A stretch of 64,000 nt of DNA, taken from NCBI GenBank assembly GCA_947627535.1, contig CANQWM010000013.1, forward strand, positions 1-64,000, read 5' to 3'. The stretch's first letter is position 1. Each line of letters starts with the position of its first letter. This DNA comes from an uncultured Acetatifactor sp. GTDB lineage: Bacteria; Bacillota; Clostridia; Lachnospirales; Lachnospiraceae. A program made the position numbers and the translations under genes. Positions 1 through 9,275 of this stretch are shown piece after piece. The notes below the pieces were generated by a model, which saw nothing but the letters and a program-made list of their open reading frames with translations, was not told the DNA's origin and did no database searches.

Positions 1-128
1 GAGCTTGACCGTCCCACCCTTGTCCGGCTCATTCAGAAAATCGAGGTCGGCGAGAAATATCAGGTGAATGACCACATGGAACGGACATCAACATCTACTA
101 CAATTTCGTAGGCTTTGTGGAACTGTAA
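1..128 (+). pseudogene. 3' end of Tn4451/TnpX-type large serine recombinase (DUF4368-like tail), frameshifted
   Basis: Frame 1 reads ELDRPTLVRLIQKIEVGEKYQVNDHMER; the expected tail DINIYYNFVGFVEL* is in another frame at 84-128, so about 1 nt is missing near nt 80-84. Confidence 0.6.
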
Positions 129-282
129 ACCTGTCATGCTTTATGCAAGGTTGACTAACTCCATGTTCCATATAAAGTTCGCAATTCCCTTTTATACAGA
201 TGCATTGATGTTAGATCCTGTTAATGCTTTCGCATAACTCAAATCCTACCCCTATGCAGAATACGCACAGGTAGAGTTTCTA

Positions 283-2028
283 TTAACCGGCGGTCGGATA
301 GTAAAATGTAATTGCAGCCACAACATGATCTTTTATCAGCAGTCCCAGATAAATTGGCAGCGTATCTACATCATTTAAATTAATATCCGCTGCCATTACA
401 TAATCAAACTGATCCGTCCAGCTGTAATACTCTTTTCCCTCATAGTCCCAAGCACTATCTCTCCCGGCATAACTCAGAGGATACGCGATTCCATTCCACC
501 CCATAAATGAGATACTCTCGTCATAATAAATATAATTATCTTCAAAATCTATAACTGACGTGACCATATTTGGGTATCGTTTTAAAACATCTTCTTCCTT
601 CATTCCTACTTTTAATCCATTGGCAAGTTCATAAGTATCATCTACAATGGACCAGCCAAGTAAAGTATATTCTTCCGGTCTGGAATCGTAATTAGCGTAA
701 TAATATTCCACACCGTCAATCGTAACGGTATACCAGGTTCCAAGGCTGGTGCCCGGCAGATCGCCCACAAGTTTCTGCACCTCTCCTGTCTGCACTGCAT
801 CCTCAAAGCCATACTCCTGAATTTCCGGTTTCATCGTAACCTCTTCCGGTTCAAAAGAATAAAGACCTAATTTAGCATCATAAAAATAAAAGCGATAGTA
901 ATAATTGATCAGTCGTAAAGTCCTCCTAAACACCATATCTCCGTAATCGAAGTATATGGCTGCTGCTTTTTCCTTCGGGTCCGTTATACTATAATAGCTA
1001 TTAGCATTCATATCCTCTTCCATGCTCTGTTCCATATATTCTTCCCAGAGCTGCTGCTTTACTTCCACCATGTCCAGTTCGGCAGCACACAACCGGTATA
1101 TCTTATCCATCTCTTCACGGCATCCGTTATAGTAGCTTTCGGCATCTGCATAATACTGTTCCGGATCTTCCCGCTCCTTCAAACTACTGTCATAAGTCAG
1201 TTCCACCAGGTAATAAAGGGAATCCAGATAACTCTGTCTCTCGCTTATCCCTGATTCTTCCATTGAGATATCCGTAAATAAGGAATTCTCTGTAACCCAT
1301 TCACGGACTGCCTCCTCGGTAAATTCATGCCATTCAACCTCCGGGGTTTCATCAAACGAAGTTTTTATCCCATTCCATACATTTTCCTCCACTGGAATAT
1401 CATTTATAGTATAGGAGACATTCCATGTATCCTCTTTTATATGCACTTTATCATCTGAAACGATAGAATTTCCGATAAAGTACAGCTTCTTAATCCAATT
1501 GTCACCGGCACCCGCGTCACCCCCATGGGAACCATCTTCTTTCAAGTTCTCCAGGGATCTGTAGTCAATTTCGTTTCCGTATATCTCGCCGTCTTTATAT
1601 CTTAAAATAACGTACCCCATATAATCATCTATTTCCAGCACGACTTCCGGCACTTGATCGCCATCCATGTCCACAACGGCAAACCGCGGCGTTACCAGAG
1701 GCGCATTATTGTATATGACCTCATTTAAACATACATAGCTTTCCTGCATGACATCTGCATAAGGTACGTAATTGAATAAATAGAAAAAAGGTCTCTCGCT
1801 CAACAGTACCGCCCGAAAAGTCTCACCGACAGTCAGAGACACATCATCCTCCGGAGAGGGTTCTGCAGAATCTGTCGGTTCAGATTCACTCTCCGCAGAT
1901 TCATCGTCGGTATATTCATTTGTAATATCCGTATTTCCCTCAGCTGCCTTCTGTTTGCCGCAGGCAGTGCATAAAAGCAACAGAAGCGCCATTCCAGTTA
2001 AAAACAGTTTTCTTATTATAGATTTCAT
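283..2028 (-). CDS. Putative lipoprotein, unknown function
   Basis: ORF with internal start MKSIIRKLFLTGMALLLLLCTACGKQ (signal peptide plus lipobox); the upstream 33 aa of the ORF are probably not translated. Confidence 0.7.
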   Translation of the reverse strand: MKSIIRKLFLTGMALLLLLCTACGKQKAAEGNTDITNEYTDDESAESESEPTDSAEPSPEDDVSLTVGETFRAVLLSERPFFYLFNYVPYADVMQESYVCLNEVIYNNAPLVTPRFAVVDMDGDQVPEVVLEIDDYMGYVILRYKDGEIYGNEIDYRSLENLKEDGSHGGDAGAGDNWIKKLYFIGNSIVSDDKVHIKEDTWNVSYTINDIPVEENVWNGIKTSFDETPEVEWHEFTEEAVREWVTENSLFTDISMEESGISERQSYLDSLYYLVELTYDSSLKEREDPEQYYADAESYYNGCREEMDKIYRLCAAELDMVEVKQQLWEEYMEQSMEEDMNANSYYSITDPKEKAAAIYFDYGDMVFRRTLRLINYYYRFYFYDAKLGLYSFEPEEVTMKPEIQEYGFEDAVQTGEVQKLVGDLPGTSLGTWYTVTIDGVEYYYANYDSRPEEYTLLGWSIVDDTYELANGLKVGMKEEDVLKRYPNMVTSVIDFEDNYIYYDESISFMGWNGIAYPLSYAGRDSAWDYEGKEYYSWTDQFDYVMAADINLNDVDTLPIYLGLLIKDHVVAAITFYYPTAG

Positions 2029-2257
2029 TTTGCTTGCTCCCTCATTGTACGGATCGAAGGATATTTTCTCTATCCTTCCGTATTCCTCCATGTCAAGGCT
2101 TAAATCAAACTTGGCTCCGAATTCCACTGGGTTTGATTCAAAAACCTTGCTATTATTGTACTACGAATATGGCGAAAAGTCAGCAAAAATCAAGGATATT
2201 CAGCCTAATCAGCAGACACTAATTAACACTTTAACAGATTTGGAATTTGGTGCTTGA

Positions 2258-2695
2258 TCACATATTTTCTTTGACAATAAGAAAATGAGAAATCCCAAAA
2301 ACCAATGAAGCAGCGATCAAAGCAGGATGACAAAGTAAAATACCATTCAGCAGGAACAAAACGACGGGAACCAATGCTAATCCGTAGAGAACGAACACTC
2401 CGCCATTTGCCTTTTTGAGCCAGAGAAAGCTGTAAATCACCAACAACAGTGTCGTTAAGCATATCCAAATGAACATTTCTGCTACCGAACCAAAACCAAA
2501 TTTCCATTTTCTTGTGAAAATAGGAAGAATCATAAGAGCCATACAACCATATCTTCCGATTTGTTCAAAGATATTGACCACCAAATATTTGCTGTTAAAA
2601 CTATCAGACAACCCTTTTCGTGCAACGATTACATTGATTAAAATAAGCCATACCACCGCCGTCATATTGATCCAGTTAATCCAATTAAAACTCAT
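2258..2695 (-). CDS. Small integral membrane protein, unknown
   Basis: 145-aa ORF with several hydrophobic segments. Confidence 0.55.
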   Translation of the reverse strand: MSFNWINWINMTAVVWLILINVIVARKGLSDSFNSKYLVVNIFEQIGRYGCMALMILPIFTRKWKFGFGSVAEMFIWICLTTLLLVIYSFLWLKKANGGVFVLYGLALVPVVLFLLNGILLCHPALIAASLVFGISHFLIVKENM

Positions 2696-2796
2696 AGTCT
2701 TCCTTCCAATAAATTAAGAATATAGCTAAAAACACTTTTCCATCAAAAAGAATTATACAATTTTAATGCAAATGTGTTATTAGAGAATACATCTAA

Positions 2797-3003
2797 TCAA
2801 ATTACATGAATGCCTTTTTCCTTTAATTGCTTTTCGATATATAATAGTGTAGATTTAGCAGTTCCTTTATTTTGAAAAGCCGGATTCACACAAAGTCTAT
2901 GTACGATATAAAATAGCCCATCTTTATATTTCCATTTGCCGTTTTCATATGCTTTTTCACATTCTTGATTTAAGGTATACATAACCGCTATTTGACCATT
3001 CAC
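2797..3003 (-). pseudogene. GNAT N-acetyltransferase fragment
   Basis: GNAT-like motif HRLCVNPAFQNKGTAKSTLLYIEKQLKEKGI; N-terminal domain and C-terminal end missing. Confidence 0.6.
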
Positions 3004-3032
3004 TAACCTGACATAAAGTTGACAGAATTTAC

Positions 3033-3713
3033 TTAATCCAACAGTTTGCCTTTTATTTTTTGTATTTCTATTTCAGAAACTCCTTTCAACAGCAGATAGT
3101 TTTCAACCGTTTTATACTTCTCTCTTAAATATTTTAACGTATTCACTATATATTCGGTATTCAAATACAATAAATAATCGGGGAGAATACCTTTCGCTGT
3201 TTGAATCATCTCATACAGATAAACATTTGATATTTCATAATCTGCATATATATCAACATCCGACACCCCTGCCAATAAAAGCAATAATGCAGAAATGATT
3301 CCCGTTCTGTCTTTACCTTCCTGACAATGAAATAATATACCGCCATCAGAGTTTGCCATTGTCCCAAAAATATCAGCAATAGCTGTATCATTCTCAATCA
3401 TGCGATAGTAATTTTCAATGACGTCATTTACTGAATTTGGAGCTTTGGCATTTATAGATAAAGGATAGTTACAGCAAGTAAATCTGCTATCAGATACAAA
3501 GGCATTAGGACTCATGTTCGCAATCTTTTCATTCCTTAAATCTATAACTGTTCTTATATTATGCCTTATCAAAAATTCTTTCACATCATCAGGTACAATA
3601 AGTGGTGCATCACTGCGAATAAATCTTTGCGGTTTAACACAGTTCTTGTTTGCCGTTGGCGTATATCCTAAATCTCTTGTATTAAAGGTATTATTCCAGT
3701 TATATCTTTGCAT
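3033..3713 (-). CDS. Tyrosine/serine protein phosphatase
   Basis: HCQEGKDRTG (CX5R) active site and NTRDLG N-terminal motif; start at MQRYNWNNTFNTRDLG. Confidence 0.8.
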   Translation of the reverse strand: MQRYNWNNTFNTRDLGYTPTANKNCVKPQRFIRSDAPLIVPDDVKEFLIRHNIRTVIDLRNEKIANMSPNAFVSDSRFTCCNYPLSINAKAPNSVNDVIENYYRMIENDTAIADIFGTMANSDGGILFHCQEGKDRTGIISALLLLLAGVSDVDIYADYEISNVYLYEMIQTAKGILPDYLLYLNTEYIVNTLKYLREKYKTVENYLLLKGVSEIEIQKIKGKLLD

Positions 3714-3736
3714 TATATTATTCTCCGAAATTTCGA

Positions 3737-3794
3737 TTGAACAAAATCGCTTCGCGATGGCCTGCCCAGGCTGTGGCGCAGCGATTTTGTTCAA
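3737..3794. repeat. Perfect 15-bp inverted repeat with GC-rich centre
   Basis: ttgaacaaaatcgct (3737-3751) and agcgattttgttcaa (3780-3794) with a 28-nt spacer containing gcctgcccaggc. Confidence 0.85.
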
Positions 3795-3801
3795 CTGGGA
3801 G

Positions 3802-4245
3802 TTAGATTTGCCTTTGCAGGTAAACCATATCTATCAGTTGTTTGCCACATTCATATATTGGATGGTCATAGTGTTCGATAAAGAAATTACTAACAATATG
3901 TGATCGGACGAAACCGCATCGCTCATAAAACGGGATCGTCAGCGGACTATCACCCGTCCCGACCTGTAAAACCGAATTCTGTCCCCCGTACTTATCCGCA
4001 ATGAACTCAATCAACGCTTTGCCATATCCCATCCCGTGATATGCAAGCTCTGTTGCTATATTCTTTATCTCCAGAACACCATTTCCCTCATCTGTAACTA
4101 CACATTCAGCCTTTACGCCGTTATCAATAAGAACAAACATTGTTCCCCTGTCAAGATAGCGATCGATCATATCCTCCTGCTCATCCGCCAATAGCAGTAA
4201 AGTAAGATAGTCTTTTTTCTTTGTTTTTATCTCTACAATCTCCAT
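3802..4245 (-). CDS. GNAT family N-acetyltransferase
   Basis: LAYHGMGYGKALIEFIADKYGG acetyl-CoA binding motif; start at MEIVEIKTKKKDYL. Confidence 0.75.
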   Translation of the reverse strand: MEIVEIKTKKKDYLTLLLLADEQEDMIDRYLDRGTMFVLIDNGVKAECVVTDEGNGVLEIKNIATELAYHGMGYGKALIEFIADKYGGQNSVLQVGTGDSPLTIPFYERCGFVRSHIVSNFFIEHYDHPIYECGKQLIDMVYLQRQI

Positions 4246-4520
4246 TTTAAGCCTCAATAACCACCGTTTTTTGAGTATATCAAAAATATCCTTTGCTTTC
4301 AACCACGCAAATGCAATCCTCAACAATGCTATACTTCCCAATCATCCTGCAGATACAGCAGATCCCCGCGCCAGCCGCTCAAAAACCGTTTCCGGCCTTT
4401 CCATAGAAACCGACTCCTAACAGGTATAGTATTTCCTTCCAGTCCACATAGTATCTATGTCGTCCCTTTGTGGAGAATCCTATTTCTACTATAAGCAATA
4501 TTGAAATATTGTCAAAACAC

Positions 4521-4560
4521 TTGACATTGTAAACCAAAACGCTTACTATAAAAGTATAGT
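4521..4560 (+). promoter_or_regulatory. Promoter and operator palindrome of antitoxin gene
   Basis: TTGACA (4521-4526), 17-bp spacer, TACTAT (4544-4549); palindrome ACTATA-aaag-TATAGT at 4545-4560 overlapping the -10. Confidence 0.6.
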
Positions 4561-4577
4561 CGAAGGGAGATGATTAC

Positions 4578-4850
4578 ATGGCTACCACTCCAACACAAAT
4601 TCGTATTGATGCAAATATTAAACGTGAAGCAACAGCCCTATTTTCAAAGCTTGGTTTGGATATGTCAAGCGCAGTAAATCTTTTTCTGCATCAATGTGTC
4701 CTCCGCGGCGGTCTGCCTTTTGCAGTAGAGGTTCCACAATACAGCGACAAAACGCTCAACGCGATGGCCGAAGCCAGAAAAATATCCCGAGATCCTGACA
4801 TCAGGGGGTACAACAGCATGGAAGAATTAAAGGCGGCACTTGACGACTGA
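4578..4850 (+). CDS. RelB/DinJ-family antitoxin
   Basis: Ribbon-helix-helix pattern TQIRIDANIKREATALFSKLGLDMSSAVNLFLHQ. Confidence 0.85.
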   Translation: MATTPTQIRIDANIKREATALFSKLGLDMSSAVNLFLHQCVLRGGLPFAVEVPQYSDKTLNAMAEARKISRDPDIRGYNSMEELKAALDD

Positions 4851-4918
4851 TGTACCAAGTCAAATTTACCGCTGCTTACAAGAAAATGATATTTTTAAAA
4901 AATAAACCACTTCAGTAA
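4850..4918 (+). pseudogene. Truncated RelE/YafQ-family toxin (22 codons)
   Basis: ATG overlaps the antitoxin stop; MYQVKFTAAYKKMIFLKNKPLQ* keeps only the first ~12 residues typical of YafQ-type toxins. Confidence 0.55.
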
Positions 4919-5318
4919 TGGACAAAAGCTTTCACAGCGAATCGCTCCCGCTTGCCGCGGTACTGTATGAAACCTTATACATCACAAGTTTGATACAATT
5001 TCGCGGCAAGCAATTTTCTGCCCATTTTGAAAGGGTGGGTACATCCATTCAATCGCCCCCAATGTTCATAATATCAAGAATTTCCCCGGTCTATGAATCA
5101 TCCCGACGAAGAAATGAAAATGATCCGCCATTTAAGAAATGCCTTATCTTATTGAACATTAGCGGTGCAAATAAGAGTGAAATAAGTCTTTTCCGGCTCC
5201 ATAAAAAAATGTTACGCTGTCGCATCCGAAACAATAAGTTTCCTCCACTTTCTTGTCCGGCTTAACAGATTTCAAAAGGTCGGAAGTCAGGGCAGTGTCC
5301 AACTGTTCCCCGGCGCTT

Positions 5319-6461
5319 TCAGGAAGTTTCACGCCTGCTGCCGTTACCTTCCCCAGACAGGATCGCTTCAACCGCACCCCGCTTTTCATACAAAACACAG
5401 CCGCCAACGTGATCGTCCGCTAATATATCGCCTTCACGCAAAGCGGTGAACAACGGCGACTTTAGCGCCTGTCTCAGAGAGGTATCACGCACATTGATGT
5501 CCGAATACGGAGAAAATGGGCAGGGCTCTGCTCCGCCGTGGGAATTGATATGGAAGAAGCCCCGGCCCGCGGCAATACAGCCGCCGGAGCTTTTCTCGTC
5601 GCCGGGAAATGACACAAATACCATCTCCTGATATTCCTTACGCAGCCGCGCAATTCCCTCTTTCAAGATCGCGCGCTCCGCTTCGCCCGGGGCGAGTTCC
5701 CTGCTTTCCTCTGTTACAGGTACAAATTCTACATAGACCACCAGCTTGCAGCCGCGCTCCGCCAGCGTGTCAAGAAATTCCTGTGAAATGACCTCGTGGA
5801 CATTTCGCGTTGTCACCGTGGCAGAAACACCAAACAGCAATTCCTTATTATGTAGTGCGTCCATGTTGGAGATCAGTTTTTCATAGACGCCTTTTCCGCG
5901 GCGCTCGTCGGTTTCCTCTTTTCCGCCCTCGATGCTCATAACCGGGATCAGATTGCGGCACTTGTCAAACAGCTTAAAGTAAGCGTCATCCATATAGGTG
6001 CCGTTTGTAAAAATCGGGAAGATGATATTCGGCATCTTCCCCGCCGCCTCAATAATGTCCCGGCGCAGCATCGGCTCACCGCCGGCCAGAAGGATATAGC
6101 TCACTCCGATTTCATCCGCTTCCTGAAAGATCGCAAGCCATTCCTCATCGGTAAGCTGGCTGACCGGCGCTGCATCCACGGTGGCGTGGTTGCAGCGGGA
6201 ATAGCAGCCGGCACAGTGGAGGTTGCAGCTGCTGGTGATACTGGCGATCAAAAACGGGGGAATGTGTTCGCCTGCTTTTTCCGCCTCCGCCCGACGCTTT
6301 GACGCTCTTTTGCTGGCTGCCGCAAACCTGACCATGAAAGCGCTCTCACGAGGATTTTTCAGGGTTGCTTTCAGAGACTCGGCAACGATCGTCTCAACAC
6401 CATGCGTCATATATGCCTGAATGTCAAATTTTTCGTCCATAACATGACCTCCTTGCTGCAA
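5319..6461 (-). CDS. Radical SAM protein
   Basis: CNLHCAGC (CxxxCxxC) motif and GGEPMLRRDI; C-terminal Cys residues GGC, EPCPF, GGCVLYEK. Confidence 0.85.
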   Translation of the reverse strand: MQQGGHVMDEKFDIQAYMTHGVETIVAESLKATLKNPRESAFMVRFAAASKRASKRRAEAEKAGEHIPPFLIASITSSCNLHCAGCYSRCNHATVDAAPVSQLTDEEWLAIFQEADEIGVSYILLAGGEPMLRRDIIEAAGKMPNIIFPIFTNGTYMDDAYFKLFDKCRNLIPVMSIEGGKEETDERRGKGVYEKLISNMDALHNKELLFGVSATVTTRNVHEVISQEFLDTLAERGCKLVVYVEFVPVTEESRELAPGEAERAILKEGIARLRKEYQEMVFVSFPGDEKSSGGCIAAGRGFFHINSHGGAEPCPFSPYSDINVRDTSLRQALKSPLFTALREGDILADDHVGGCVLYEKRGAVEAILSGEGNGSRRETS

Positions 6462-6567
6462 ACACTTCCTCTTTGTTCCGGCACAAATGATCAGACTACG
6501 AAAATAAAAGTTACAGCATAAGAAACAAATAAAACTGTACTTTCTTCTTGTTCAAGCAATTTTATAA

Positions 6568-7317
6568 TTAAATTCCATAAAGGCGTCTCAGGTCGTTGGA
6601 AATATGCTCCGGCTCCGGGTAGACAAACCCTTCGGTAATGCCAAACACCCGCAGGCTCTCCAGAAAATACTGCCTTCTGTCCGCCGGGATGATGATCTTA
6701 TACAGTGTCTCCTGATCGCAGATATCCGCCAGCTTGCGGAGAGAATTATGGACCGTGAAGTTTGCCTGCTGGGAATACATACGCATATTGCTTTCCGTGG
6801 AGCGGCAGGCAATAATCTTGTCCGCCAGCTCCGGGTTATGGCCCCTCTCCTTAAACGCCGGCAGAAGCATATCCTGAGACGTATCCGCATCCAGCGGGTA
6901 GATATAGTCCCCGAACCCTTCCCTCTCGTTCAGCCGCGCAGGAGCAAGGACCCAAACGCAGGCGTCCACGCCGGGATTCTTATAATAGGTCTCTGTAGCG
7001 AAAAAAACCGCGATCAGCGGAGACTGGCTCCAGTCCAGAAGCCGGGTGGGAAGGCCGTAATGCTGCATCAGCGACATCCACGCCGCATAATTCTTTTTGT
7101 CGGGGCACTTCTCCAGAATCGGCTTTGTCCTGACATAAAAGTCATTGACCAGCATCCGTTCGCATTGTATCCTCCGCTCACTTCTCTGGATGGAGGGAAG
7201 CAGCACGAGTCCCGCGTCCATAACGCCGCGATACCACAGCCGCAGTCCATGCACCTGATAGATTTTATGGACGAAATTCAACAATTCGTCGATGGTCCTT
7301 ACCTTCTGCTCGATCAT
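6568..7317 (-). CDS. FRG domain-containing protein
   Basis: LWYRGVMDAGLVLLPSIQR and MQHYGLPTRLLDWSQSPLIAVFFATE; start MIEQKVRTIDELL preceded by GGGGAG. Confidence 0.8.
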   Translation of the reverse strand: MIEQKVRTIDELLNFVHKIYQVHGLRLWYRGVMDAGLVLLPSIQRSERRIQCERMLVNDFYVRTKPILEKCPDKKNYAAWMSLMQHYGLPTRLLDWSQSPLIAVFFATETYYKNPGVDACVWVLAPARLNEREGFGDYIYPLDADTSQDMLLPAFKERGHNPELADKIIACRSTESNMRMYSQQANFTVHNSLRKLADICDQETLYKIIIPADRRQYFLESLRVFGITEGFVYPEPEHISNDLRRLYGI

Positions 7318-7351
7318 TTTCTGCTCCCCATTCCGCGATAGGTTTCTTTCC

Positions 7352-7738
7352 TCAATCTCTTTCAAAGATCCTGACATCCACGCCCTTTTCCGTAGGCGTC
7401 ACTTCGGATACCAGCGCAGCCTTCTGCCAGTGGGCCAGCGCCTTGCTGTCCGTTACAAGAATCGGGACACATGCGTCCAGACTCGGGCCGTTGTTCTCAA
7501 TAAAGATCCGGCATTCCGCGCCGGTATAATCTCTTCCCTCCAGCATGTACCTGGCGGAAAGGCGCTTCAGGCTGCCATTCTCCAGCTTCTGGGTGTCCAC
7601 CCCGCTCCCCACGGTTTTTCCCGTAAAGAACTCCCCTTCCGCCGTGCCGGTAAAGGGAAGCATCACAACCGCTTCCGTGCCGTTGTTTACGTCAAAAGAG
7701 CCCGTAAGAGTCACATGTATGGTCAACAATAACCGCAT
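7352..7738 (-). CDS. DUF3237-like protein
   Basis: SARYMLEGRDYTGAECRIFIENNG signature; start MRLLLTIHVTLTGSFDV after AGGAAGGG. Confidence 0.65.
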   Translation of the reverse strand: MRLLLTIHVTLTGSFDVNNGTEAVVMLPFTGTAEGEFFTGKTVGSGVDTQKLENGSLKRLSARYMLEGRDYTGAECRIFIENNGPSLDACVPILVTDSKALAHWQKAALVSEVTPTEKGVDVRIFERD

Positions 7739-7771
7739 TGTCCCTTCCTCTCCAAATACATGCACATGGCA

Positions 7772-8722
7772 TTACAGATATTTTATCAGTTCCTCCCGCA
7801 CGCCGTCCATGCGGCTGTCGGAAAGGCCGAAGCTCATCTCCCGGTAGCTCCAGGCGGCTCTCGCAATGCCGTACTTTTCAAAGACGCTGTTGATCACCCG
7901 ATACCATTTCAGGGCATCCTCCGGCGTCACTTTGTCGATCACGCCGTATTCTCCGCAGTAGACATCCGTGCCGTATTCCTTCGCCTTTTCCAGGGCGGGA
8001 AGAAAGAGCTTTTCAAACATTTCAGGCGTGATCTCAAGATCCTCAAAGCGGTATCGTGCGTTCTGGTCGATCTCTTTTGCCCAGGTTGCGCCCTGATGGG
8101 TAAATTCCAAAGGCGCGTAACAGTGGAAATTGTAGATCACCTTTCCGTCATAAGGCTTTTCCAGATCCTTCACTGCCTCCGGGCTGTTGTTCCAGTAGCT
8201 TCCCACCAGGATCAGCGTATCGGGGGCATAGACCCGGATCCTGCGGATACACTTCCGTATGATCCGGTTCCAGACCGTGATGACACTCTGGTCCGTGACC
8301 TCGTTCAGCAGTTCAAACGCCGCCCGGTCAGAACGGCTTCCAAAACACTTTGCCAGTTCCTCCCAGAGTCTGTAAAAGCGTTCCTGGTATTTTTCACTCT
8401 CGAAAAATCCGCTTTCCTGCTCTCCGAAATCAAAGGAAAAACCCGCCGTCTTATGCAGGTCGATCACGGTGTTCAGTCCATGCTTCTCCGCCAGATCCAG
8501 CGCCCTCTCAATGCGCGCAAAGCCATCCTCCTTATAACTTCCATCCTCATTTTCCAAAATATTGTAGTCAATGGGGAGCCTTACATGATCCAGCCCCCAG
8601 GAAGCAATCTTCTCAAAATCCTGCTCCGTGATAAAATGATCCAGCCGCTCTGTGCTGTAATCGCACTGAGACAGCCATCCCCCCAGATCTACACCCTTGT
8701 AAAATCCTTTTTCCTTTAACAT
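7772..8722 (-). CDS. Glycoside hydrolase family 5 (cellulase-type)
   Basis: GVDLGGWLSQ, HVRLPIDYNILE, FELLNEVTD, YCGEYGVID; start preceded by AGGTGG. Confidence 0.85.
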   Translation of the reverse strand: MLKEKGFYKGVDLGGWLSQCDYSTERLDHFITEQDFEKIASWGLDHVRLPIDYNILENEDGSYKEDGFARIERALDLAEKHGLNTVIDLHKTAGFSFDFGEQESGFFESEKYQERFYRLWEELAKCFGSRSDRAAFELLNEVTDQSVITVWNRIIRKCIRRIRVYAPDTLILVGSYWNNSPEAVKDLEKPYDGKVIYNFHCYAPLEFTHQGATWAKEIDQNARYRFEDLEITPEMFEKLFLPALEKAKEYGTDVYCGEYGVIDKVTPEDALKWYRVINSVFEKYGIARAAWSYREMSFGLSDSRMDGVREELIKYL

Positions 8723-8754
8723 CTGCTGCCACCTTTCTGCTTTGATCTGCACTC

Positions 8755-8995
8755 TTGTTTTTTGTCTTGTTTTTCTTATCTCTGTCTTACTTTTGTCTTA
8801 TCTCTGCCGTATTCCTGTCTTATTCTTGTCTTATCCCTGCCTTATCTCTGTCTCATCTCTCTTATCTCTGTCTTGTCTCTGCCTTATCTCTGCCTTATCT
8901 CTGTCTTATCTTTGTCTTATCTTTGTCTCGTTTCTTATGCCTTATCTTGCTCCTATCTCTGTCCCATCTCTGCCTCATTTCTGTCTCATTTCTTT
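8755..8995. repeat. Degenerate ~11-bp tandem array (minus strand GACAGAGATAA-like)
   Basis: Repeated tcttatctctg / ccttatctctg on the + strand, directly upstream of the GH5 gene. Confidence 0.85.
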
Positions 8996-9063
8996 CCCGC
9001 TCCCGTTTTCTTTCCGTCCCGGGTATCCGCCCGGAATCCCCTGCCCGGCTTGCCTGCCCTTTC

Positions 9064-9275
9064 GCAGCCTGTCTGCATTTCATCCGACCCGAATCTCCCT
9101 GCCGCCCAGCGCTTTCGCAACCTGTCCGCGTTTCATCCGACCCGGACCTCTCCGCCGCCCTGCGCTTTCGCAGCCTGTCTGCGTTTCATCCGACCCGGAT
9201 CTCTCCGCTGCCCTGCCCTTCCGCAGCCTGTCCGCGTTTCATCCGATTCGGATCTCTCCGCCGCCCTGCGCTGCG
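9064..9275. repeat. 53-bp tandem repeat, four copies, last one covering the oxidoreductase 3' end
   Basis: gcagcct/gcaacct units start at 9064, 9117, 9170 and 9223, exactly 53 bp apart; each contains an ATCCG-NNN-CGGAT-type dyad. Confidence 0.85.

Noticed and set aside
5159-5407. 82-aa minus strand ORF overlapping the radical SAM 3' end
   Set aside because: Overlaps the radical SAM gene in another frame; no recognisable domain, although EETYCFGCDSVTFFYG looks protein-like and might be a remnant.
9064-9275. Possible CRISPR array
   Set aside because: Units are contiguous 53-bp tandem repeats with no unique spacers and no cas genes.
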